Assembly (NCBI GenBank): GCA_045807945.1
Contig: JBJMGI010000047.1
Coordinates: forward strand, 1 to 39,012
Length of the DNA stretch: 39,012 nt
Reading direction: 5' to 3'
From: CAVQGF01 sp045807945
GTDB lineage: Bacteria; Acidobacteriota; Terriglobia; Terriglobales; Acidobacteriaceae
Shown here: positions 22,922-29,833 of the stretch, piece after piece
How positions within the stretch are numbered: position 1 is the first letter of the stretch
How the letters are laid out: each line of letters begins with the position of its first letter
The notes under the pieces: generated by a model
Database searches by the model: none
What the model was told of the DNA's origin: nothing
Seen by the model: the letters and a program-made list of their open reading frames with translations, nothing else
Translations under genes and position numbers: made by a program

Positions 22922-24969
22922 TCAGGAACTACCGCTGTCGCTTCGATTTCGACCTTCGCGCGATCTTCGATCAGCGCACTCACAACCACGACCGACATTG
23001 CAGGAAAGTGTTTGCCGAGGACCTCGCGATAGGCTTCGCCGATTTCGCGCCGCTGGTTCATATAGGCCTGTTTATCTGTGATGAACCAAGTCATGCGCGT
23101 GATGTGCTCGGCGCCGGCGCCCGCCGCCTGAAGCACGGCGACCACGTTCTTCAGCGCTTGCTTCGTCTGTTGCGCGAAGTCGTCTGATGCGAAACGTGAC
23201 GTCACCGGGTCCCACCCGATCTGGCCGGCGACAAAGATCTGCTTTCCCGTCGCGACGGTCGCGTTCGCGTAGCCGTGCGGACGGGGCCAGCTCGCCGGTT
23301 GCACAAAGTCCATAGCCCACTTCGCCTGCTCGCGTAAGCGGAAGCGCTGCAGCTTGCCGGTTGTCGTTTTCGGCAGCGCTGAGACGAACTCGACCGCGCG
23401 CGGATATTTGTAAGGCGCGATCTGCTGCTTGACGAAATCCTGCAGGCGCTTCGCCATCTCCTGGTCTGAATTCGCATCGGACGTGAGTACGACGAATGCT
23501 TTCACGAGTTGGCCTCGGTCTTCATCAGGTACTCCGACGACCGCGCACTCGGCGACCTGCGGATGATCGAGCAGAACACCTTCGACCTCAGGGCCCGAGA
23601 TGTTGTAGCCGGAGGAGACGATCATGTCGTCAGTCCGCGCCTGGTACCAGAAGTACGCCTCTTCATCCATGCGGAAGCAATCGCCGGTGAGGTTCCATCC
23701 GTTCTGCACGTATTTCTGCTGCTGCTCCGGGTCGTCTATGTAGCGACAGCCTGTAGGACCTTGCACTGCGAGTCTTCCGACAGAACCAGGCGGAAGATCT
23801 TTCCCATCATCATCAACAATTTTCGCGCGATATCCGGGAACAGCTTTGCCGGTAGCGCCGGGGCGGATGTCGCCGCCGGACGCGCTGATGAAGATCTGCA
23901 GCATCTCGGTAGAGCCGATGCCGTCAATGATCTTGATGCCTGTCGCTTTCATCCACGCTTCGCACGTGGTACGCGGCAGGTGCTCGCCGGCGGAAACACA
24001 CTTCTTCAGCGAAGAAATATCTTCTCCGTGCATCAGCTTCAGTATCGCCCGGTAAGCAGTAGGGGATGTGAAGCAAATGGTCGCGCGGTGCTGCACGATA
24101 GCCTTCAGCAGTTCGGCGGGCGACGACTGCTCGATTAAAACGCTTGAAGCGCCGAAGCGCATCGGGAAAAGCACGAGCGCGCCAAGTCCGTATGTAAAGG
24201 AAAATGGAGCTTGACCGCAAAAGATGTCGTCCTGGTTGGGTTTGAGTATGTAGCGCGGGAAACAATCGGTGACGGCGATCACATCACGGTGAAAGTGCAT
24301 GACCGCTTTGCCGCGTCCGGTGCTGCCGCTGGTGAAGGCGATCATGGCGACATCGTCGGCCGCGGTGTCGGAATTCTTGAATGTTGCTGGCTTTCGGCGC
24401 ATCAGCGACTCGAGCGAATCCTTCGCGTCACTGTTGAAGTGAGCGACGCGGGCATCCCCGCGCGATTTGCCGTCGGCGCGAGCCTTCATCGCGAGTTCGC
24501 AATCACCGGCAACTTTGGAATCCGTCAACGCTAGCTTTATCTCGGCTTTATCGGCAACGTAGATCAACTCGCGCACGCGCAGCAGTGGGCCAGTGCAGAC
24601 GGCGATTCCGCCAGCTTTGATCACCGCGAACCAGCAAGCGGCCATCATGGGCGAGTTCGCGCCGCGCAGCAGAACACGGTTCCCGGGAACCATACCAAGA
24701 TCTTCCGTCAGCACGTGTGCCATGCGGTTCGCGGCCTCGAGCAGCTGCTTGTAAGTCCGTTTTCCAGATGCGTGATGGAAGATGGTGCGATCGCCATTCT
24801 GTGCGGCTGTCTTGTCGAGCAGCTCGACGGCGCAATTCATCCGCTCGGGATAGCGAAGCTCGGGGACGCCGCTGTAGTCGAACTCAGGACAGAGCTCCGG
24901 GGGCGGAAGATGGTCGCGGCAAAACGTGTCCTGGTGCGCGGTGTAACTTTTCTCTGCCAGCTTAGGCAT
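22918..24969 (-). CDS. benzoate/2-aminobenzoate-type CoA ligase fused to a RidA (YjgF) domain
   Basis: A 683-residue cytoplasmic fusion. Residues 1-550 are an ANL-family acyl-CoA ligase: the family N-terminus (TAHQDTFCRDHLPP), P-loop TSGSTGRGK (213-221), GIGSTE (350-355), TGD (428-430) and catalytic Lys539 in TTTGKLQR. The N-terminus and YPERMNCAVELLD resemble 2-aminobenzoate-CoA ligases. After a short linker, residues 556-683 are a full RidA domain (FVAGQIGWDP, VVAVLQAAGA, FPAMSV, KVEIEA). The Arg that RidA enzymes use for imine hydrolysis aligns with Ala665 or Leu666, so classical deaminase activity is doubtful. The ligase would make anthraniloyl-CoA or a similar ester. The gene overlaps the dehydrogenase gene by eight bases and the cyclase gene by four. 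Other aryl acids remain possible substrates. Confidence 0.88.
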   Translation of the reverse strand: MPKLAEKSYTAHQDTFCRDHLPPPELCPEFDYSGVPELRYPERMNCAVELLDKTAAQNGDRTIFHHASGKRTYKQLLEAANRMAHVLTEDLGMVPGNRVLLRGANSPMMAACWFAVIKAGGIAVCTGPLLRVRELIYVADKAEIKLALTDSKVAGDCELAMKARADGKSRGDARVAHFNSDAKDSLESLMRRKPATFKNSDTAADDVAMIAFTSGSTGRGKAVMHFHRDVIAVTDCFPRYILKPNQDDIFCGQAPFSFTYGLGALVLFPMRFGASSVLIEQSSPAELLKAIVQHRATICFTSPTAYRAILKLMHGEDISSLKKCVSAGEHLPRTTCEAWMKATGIKIIDGIGSTEMLQIFISASGGDIRPGATGKAVPGYRAKIVDDDGKDLPPGSVGRLAVQGPTGCRYIDDPEQQQKYVQNGWNLTGDCFRMDEEAYFWYQARTDDMIVSSGYNISGPEVEGVLLDHPQVAECAVVGVPDEDRGQLVKAFVVLTSDANSDQEMAKRLQDFVKQQIAPYKYPRAVEFVSALPKTTTGKLQRFRLREQAKWAMDFVQPASWPRPHGYANATVATGKQIFVAGQIGWDPVTSRFASDDFAQQTKQALKNVVAVLQAAGAGAEHITRMTWFITDKQAYMNQRREIGEAYREVLGKHFPAMSVVVVSALIEDRAKVEIEATAVVPE

Positions 24970-26149
24970 GCGAGCTTCCCTTGCGCGCCGATTCTTCCTT
25001 CAGTAGCTGCTCGGCGAGAATCAACTTTTGGATCTCGCTGGTCCCCTCGTAGATGCGCAGGGCGCGGATCTCGCGATAGAGGCGCTCGACCGGATGTCCG
25101 GAGACAACGCCCATGCCGCCGAAGAGCTGTACCGCGTCGTCAATGACGCGCTGTGCGGATTCTGTCGCGAATAATTTCGCCATTGCCGCTTCGCGCGGGA
25201 TGCGGTCAGCGCCTGTGTCGCGCGTCCAGGCGGCGCGATAGACGAGCAGCGCACTGGCGTCGATTGCGAGCGCCATGTCGGCGAGCTTGGCTTTCGTGAG
25301 CTGGAAATCAGAAAGATTCTGGCCGAAGGCTTTGCGGGTTTTCGTCCACGCGATCGATTCGTCGAGTGCGCGACGAGCGAAGCCGAGCGCGGCAGCGCCT
25401 ACCGTGGGACGAAAAATGTCGAGCGTGCCGAGCGCAGCATTCATTCCCTTCCCTTCAGCTCCTACCAGCGCATCAGCCGGAACCTGGCAATCTTTGAATT
25501 CGAGTTTACCCAGCGGATGCGGCGCGATGACCTCGATTCGTTTGGCGACCCTGAGCCCGGGATTGCTCGCTTCGACGAGGAGCGCGATGAAGGAAGTCGC
25601 GCCGCCTTCTGGGAACCGGCAAAAGACAACGTAATGGGTCGCGATGCCGGCGTTGGAGATCCACGTCTTCGTCCCATTGATCACGTAGCCGTTGCCGCTC
25701 TTTTTTGCGGAGGTCTGCATGGCAGAAAGGTCCGAGCCTGCGTCAGCTTCTGAGATGGCGAAGGCGGGAATCCTTTCCCCCGCTACAACGCCGGGCAGAT
25801 ATTTTTTCTTGAGCACATCAGAACCGAATTGTGAGATCGGTCCGGAGCCGAGGCCCTGCATTGCGAAAGCGAATTCCGCCAGTCCCGAGCGGCGCGCCAG
25901 GGTCTCGCGGATGATGCAGATGGAGCGCACGTCGAGGCGCTCGTGCATGCCTCCACCGATCTTCGGGACCGAATACTTCAGCCACCCGGCCTCACCGAAT
26001 TTCTTGATCACCTTGCGGCAGGCGTTGTCGATGTCCGCGTCCGGATCGAAGTCGCGCATCTCGCGCTCACACCACGACTCGAGATCGGCCGCAAGCTTGC
26101 GGTGATGTTCGTCAAAGAAGGGCCAATTCAGAAACGTTCTATCGGGCAT
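24962..26149 (-). CDS. acyl-CoA dehydrogenase
   Basis: A 395-residue FAD enzyme of the acyl-CoA dehydrogenase family, cytoplasmic. The FAD/substrate segment FAISEADAGSD (about 150-160) and WISNAG (183-188) mark the middle domain. The C-terminal domain has KAFGQNLSDFQ, QLFGGMGVVSGHPVERLYRE and YEGTSEIQK, whose Glu is the usual catalytic base. It would oxidise an alicyclic or straight-chain CoA ester to an enoyl-CoA in the aryl-CoA pathway. The ATG shares one base with the hydratase stop (TGATG) and the stop overlaps the ligase start. The precise substrate is unknown. Confidence 0.92.
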   Translation of the reverse strand: MPDRTFLNWPFFDEHHRKLAADLESWCEREMRDFDPDADIDNACRKVIKKFGEAGWLKYSVPKIGGGMHERLDVRSICIIRETLARRSGLAEFAFAMQGLGSGPISQFGSDVLKKKYLPGVVAGERIPAFAISEADAGSDLSAMQTSAKKSGNGYVINGTKTWISNAGIATHYVVFCRFPEGGATSFIALLVEASNPGLRVAKRIEVIAPHPLGKLEFKDCQVPADALVGAEGKGMNAALGTLDIFRPTVGAAALGFARRALDESIAWTKTRKAFGQNLSDFQLTKAKLADMALAIDASALLVYRAAWTRDTGADRIPREAAMAKLFATESAQRVIDDAVQLFGGMGVVSGHPVERLYREIRALRIYEGTSEIQKLILAEQLLKEESARKGSSHA

Positions 26150-26967
26150 CAGTTCCCCTCGAATTTTGGCGTCTGCTTCTTCGCGAATGCACGGTAGGCG
26201 CGCGCGAAATCTTCACTTCGCATGCACTTGGCCTGCGCGTCCGCTTCGTGGTCGATCGCCTCTTCGATGCTCATGTCCCACTCTTCATTTAGACATTTCT
26301 TCGTGACGGCGTGCGCGGCGGTGGGTCCGTCGGCCAGTTCGTGCGCGAGCTTGCCAGCTTCTTCCATCAATTTCTCCGCAGCTACTACCTTATTAAAGAA
26401 GCCCCAGCTCGAAGCTTCGTCGGAAGTCATGAAGCGGCCGGTGTAGAGCAACTCGGCAGCGCGGCCTTGTCCGATGATGCGCGGCAACATCGCGCAGGCC
26501 CCCATGTCTGCGCCGGAAAGTCCCACGCGCACGAACAGGAACGCGACTTTCGAGCGAGGAGTTCCGATGCGCAGGTCGGAGGCCATCGCGAGGATCGCGC
26601 CCGCGCCGGCGCAGATCCCGTCTACCGCCGCGATGAACGGCTGCGGGCAGGCACGCATCGCTTTCACCAGACTTCCCGTCATGCGAGTGAAGGCGAGCAG
26701 CTTGTCATGCTGCTCCAGCTCCTTCATCCCGACGAGCGGGCCGATGATCTCGTGCACGTCGCCTCCGGAAGAAAAATTTTCTCCGGCGCCGGTCAGGACG
26801 ACGACTTTGATCACCGGCATGCGCGCTAAACGGCGGAATGTGTCCACCAATTCCCCGTACGACCCGAAGGTCAGCGGATTCTTCTTCTCCGGCCGGTTCA
26901 GAGTGATGGTCGCGACTTTTCCGTCAACCTTCCATCCGAAATGTTGTGGCCGTATGGTCTCGCTCAT
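26149..26967 (-). CDS. enoyl-CoA hydratase/isomerase family protein
   Basis: A 272-residue crotonase-fold enzyme. VATITLNRPEKKNPLTF starts the fold, GENFSSGGD forms the first part of the oxyanion hole (about 62-70) and AAVDGICAGAGAIL the second (about 108-121). The usual catalytic Glu positions are not obvious (VRVGLSGADMGA), so the reaction may be hydration, isomerisation or hydrolysis. The frame is open further upstream. I chose ATG 26967 because it overlaps the MarR stop as ATGA and the family's N-terminus begins there. By position it works on a CoA ester of the aminobenzoate-type pathway. Confidence 0.9.
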   Translation of the reverse strand: MSETIRPQHFGWKVDGKVATITLNRPEKKNPLTFGSYGELVDTFRRLARMPVIKVVVLTGAGENFSSGGDVHEIIGPLVGMKELEQHDKLLAFTRMTGSLVKAMRACPQPFIAAVDGICAGAGAILAMASDLRIGTPRSKVAFLFVRVGLSGADMGACAMLPRIIGQGRAAELLYTGRFMTSDEASSWGFFNKVVAAEKLMEEAGKLAHELADGPTAAHAVTKKCLNEEWDMSIEEAIDHEADAQAKCMRSEDFARAYRAFAKKQTPKFEGN

Positions 26968-27452
26968 GCTTGCTCCACTTTCGATTCCTGCACTGTTTCT
27001 TTGAGGCCACCCAAAAGCTTGTATAACTGCGCGGCGTCGCTGCTGGGCAGGTCGCCGAAAATGGATTCTATCCAAGCGCGATGACGCGCGGCCATGGCAT
27101 CGAAGGCGCGCTTCCCTACCGCAGTCAGACGCACACGCTGTGCGCGGCGATCGCGCGCGGAAGTGGTACGCGTGACCAGCCCTTCTTTCACCAGCCGCGT
27201 CGTCAGGCCGGTGAGATTCCCGTTGCTGACCAGAAGACGCCGGGCGAGCTCGCCCATGGTAAGCCCTTCGCGCGATTCGCGTGCGGCCATGTCGAGCTGC
27301 GCGAGCATGTCGAAGCGCGGCAGCGTGCTCGAGAAATGTTCGCGAAAGCGTCCGCGCACGCGCGACTCGATCAAATTCGTGCAGGTGAGCAGGCGCAGCC
27401 AGATGCGTAGCGGAGTGGCGGCGTGGTTCTCGCGTTGTGCTCTCTTACTCAC
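26964..27452 (-). CDS. MarR-family transcriptional regulator
   Basis: A 162-residue winged-helix regulator with the MarR pattern. A dimerisation helix at the start is followed by LTMGELARRLLVSNGNLTGLTTRLVKEGLV (helix-turn-helix, about residues 65-95). The wing RTTSARDRRAQRVRLTAVGKRAF carries the DxR motif. The GTG start lies inside the end of the flavoenzyme gene (8-base overlap), so it is translated from the same message. MarR proteins in aryl-CoA operons often bind the CoA thioester and release the promoter, and an inverted repeat at 29776-29797 is a candidate site. This is inference from context. Confidence 0.92.
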   Translation of the reverse strand: MSKRAQRENHAATPLRIWLRLLTCTNLIESRVRGRFREHFSSTLPRFDMLAQLDMAARESREGLTMGELARRLLVSNGNLTGLTTRLVKEGLVTRTTSARDRRAQRVRLTAVGKRAFDAMAARHRAWIESIFGDLPSSDAAQLYKLLGGLKETVQESKVEQA

Positions 27453-29754
27453 GAGTTGCCGCCTTTTTCTTGAGATTGCGCTCGAGCTGTTCTTTGCCGG
27501 TGAGGTACTGAACCGGCCAGGGCTGCTGTTCGTAGCCTTGCTCGGCGGCAGCGTGCAGCGTCCAATGTGGATCGCTCAAGTGCGGGCGCGCCAACGCGCA
27601 AAGATCCGCACGGCCGGCGGCAATGATGCCGTTTACCTGATCCGCTTCCGTGATGTTCCCGACTGTGATCGTCGGCACGCCAGCCTCGTTGCGGATGCGA
27701 TCGCTGTACGGCGTCTGATACATGCGTCCGTAGACAGGCTTGGCGTCTTTCGAAGTCTGCCCGGTAGAAACGTGAATGATGTCGCAACCGGCGCTGACGA
27801 ATGCGCGGGCGATCTCGACGGCATCGTCGCCGCTGATTCCGCCTTCGACCCAATCGGTTGCGGAGATACGCACCGAGATAGGCTTCCCCTTGGGCCAAGC
27901 GGCCCGCATCGATCTGAAAACTTCGACTGGAAAGCGTAACCGGTTTTCGAGCGAGCCGCCGAATTCGTCTTGCCGCTGATTGCTGAGCGGCGTGATGAAG
28001 CTGGAGAGCAAATATCCGTGGGCGCAGTGCAGCTCGAGCATGTCGAAGCCGCACCTCTCGGCCATGCGCGTCGCGCGGACGAACTCATCGCAAACGCGCT
28101 CCATGTCGGCGCGCGTCATCTCGCGCGGTAGCGGCATTTTCGCAGCGTGTGGGATGGCAGAAGGCGCGATGACCTCCCAGCCTTGCTCGAGCGCCTCGTC
28201 GGCGCCGCCACCCTGCCACGGAAGTTTGGTGGAACCTTTGCGGCCGGAGTGGCCGAGTTGCAAGCAGATCTTCGCCGGGCTGTGCTGGTGAACGAAATCG
28301 ACGACCCGCTTCCACTCGGCGACGTGCTCGTCCATATACATTCCCGTGCAGCCGGTCGTGATTCGCCCCTGTGCGGAGACGCAGGTCATCTCGGTAACAA
28401 TCAGTCCCGCACCGCCGAGCGCGCGGCTGCCGAGGTGGACGAGGTGGAAGTCGGTCGGCGTGCCGTCCGCGGCGGAGTACATATCCATCGGCGATAGTGC
28501 GACGCGGTTCGGTACCGTGATTTCGCGAAGACGGAACGGAGTGAACATCGGGGGAACCGGTTTCACTTCAGAGACAGCATGCGTCGCGTGCCCGCCCTGA
28601 GCTTTCGACGCGAACCACCGTTCCACGCCTTCCAGATATTTTTTATCGCGCAAGCGAAGGTTCTCATGGCTGACACGTTGGCTGCGCGTCAGCAGTGAGT
28701 ATGTGAACTGCTCGGGCTCGAGGTGGACATAGCGCTTCACGTTCTCGAACCACTCCATGGAGTTGCGCGCGGCGTTCTGGAGGCGCAGCGCTTCGGTCAT
28801 GCGCTCGTCTTGATATGCAGGCAGAGCTTTTTTCAGATCGCCTTCGCGGCTGAGGATCCGTGCGAGTGCGATCGCGTCTTCCATCGCGAGCTTGGTGCCG
28901 GAGCCGATGGAGAAGTGGGCGCTATGGGCGGCGTCGCCGATGAGAACCACCTTTTCGTGGAACCAGTTCGCGTTGCGCACGCGAACAAAGTTGACCCATG
29001 GCGAAGCGAGGTGCGCTGCATTCGACATCAGTTTGTGCCCCTTCAGCCAGGGGGCAAACAGCTTTTCGCAGGCGGCGACGGTGCCGGCGTTGTCGAACTT
29101 GTCGAATCCGGCAGCGCGCCACGAAGCAGGGTCACATTCCACGATGAAGGTAGAAGTGTTTTCGTCGAAGCGGTAGCAGTGTGCCTGGAAGACTCCGTGC
29201 TCGTTCTCCACGAAGTAAAAGGTGAAGGCATCGAACTTGTAATCGGTGCCGAGCCAAACGAATTTCGCCGAGCGAACGTCAAGGTCAGGCTGGAATTTAT
29301 CCGCAAGCTGGCGCCGGATGCTGCTGTTGATGCCGTCTGCGGCCACGATCAGGTCGGCATCGAGCCCGAGATCTTCCAGCACCCCTAGGTCCGCAACTTC
29401 GGTGTGAAAGCGTAGCTCGACTCCGACTTGCCGTGCCCTCTCCTGCAAGATCTGCAAAAGTTTTTTTCGCGCTATTCCGCTGAAGCCGTGGCCACCGCTG
29501 GTGATGCAGGTGCCTTTGAAGAAGACGTCGATGTCGTCCCAATGGGCGAAGTTCTCAGTGATCTGGCGGTAAGTGGGCTCATCGGCGGCGCGGAAATTGT
29601 CGAGCGTCTGGTCGCTGAAGACCACGCCCCAGCCGAAGGTGGAGTCCGGCTGATTGCGTTCCAGGACGGTGATCTCGTGGCTGGCATCGGCCTGCTTGAG
29701 CAGCAGCCCTAGATAGAGACCTGCCGGGCCTCCGCCAATGATCGCGACTTTCAC
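27445..29754 (-). CDS. bifunctional aryl-CoA monooxygenase/reductase (2-aminobenzoyl-CoA or salicylyl-CoA type)
   Basis: A 769-residue natural fusion of two flavoenzymes. Residues 1-380 are an FAD monooxygenase: VAIIGGGPAGLYLG (3-16) binds FAD, DADLIVAADG (132-141) is the middle motif and LIGDAAHSAHFSIGSGTKLA (271-290) holds the GD motif. Residues 400-750 are an Old Yellow Enzyme-type FMN reductase: FTPFRLREITVPNRV, LQLGHSGR (498-505), HCAHGYLLSSFITPLSN (576-592), DEFGGSLENR. This architecture is that of 2-aminobenzoyl-CoA monooxygenase/reductase from Azoarcus evansii, which hydroxylates and then reduces the ring. Salicylyl-CoA 5-hydroxylase/oxidoreductases look the same. The start is GTG 29754 with a poor ribosome site. 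It is the first gene of the operon. Confidence 0.92.
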   Translation of the reverse strand: MKVAIIGGGPAGLYLGLLLKQADASHEITVLERNQPDSTFGWGVVFSDQTLDNFRAADEPTYRQITENFAHWDDIDVFFKGTCITSGGHGFSGIARKKLLQILQERARQVGVELRFHTEVADLGVLEDLGLDADLIVAADGINSSIRRQLADKFQPDLDVRSAKFVWLGTDYKFDAFTFYFVENEHGVFQAHCYRFDENTSTFIVECDPASWRAAGFDKFDNAGTVAACEKLFAPWLKGHKLMSNAAHLASPWVNFVRVRNANWFHEKVVLIGDAAHSAHFSIGSGTKLAMEDAIALARILSREGDLKKALPAYQDERMTEALRLQNAARNSMEWFENVKRYVHLEPEQFTYSLLTRSQRVSHENLRLRDKKYLEGVERWFASKAQGGHATHAVSEVKPVPPMFTPFRLREITVPNRVALSPMDMYSAADGTPTDFHLVHLGSRALGGAGLIVTEMTCVSAQGRITTGCTGMYMDEHVAEWKRVVDFVHQHSPAKICLQLGHSGRKGSTKLPWQGGGADEALEQGWEVIAPSAIPHAAKMPLPREMTRADMERVCDEFVRATRMAERCGFDMLELHCAHGYLLSSFITPLSNQRQDEFGGSLENRLRFPVEVFRSMRAAWPKGKPISVRISATDWVEGGISGDDAVEIARAFVSAGCDIIHVSTGQTSKDAKPVYGRMYQTPYSDRIRNEAGVPTITVGNITEADQVNGIIAAGRADLCALARPHLSDPHWTLHAAAEQGYEQQPWPVQYLTGKEQLERNLKKKAATRE

Positions 29755-29775
29755 TCCGACAGGATACGCCTGAAA

Positions 29776-29797
29776 ATTGCTTTATGCTTAAAATAAT
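29776..29797. promoter_or_regulatory. candidate MarR operator before the aryl-CoA operon
   Basis: ATTGCTTTA and TAAAATAAT form an imperfect inverted repeat (7 of 9 positions) around TGCT. It lies in an AT-rich island 22 bases upstream of the first operon gene. MarR proteins bind such AT-rich dyads of about 20 bases. I found no convincing -35/-10 pair beside it. Confidence 0.35.
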
Positions 29798-29833
29798 TCG
29801 GCGGCAGTGCGGGATCGACTGAGGTGAAGGGGC

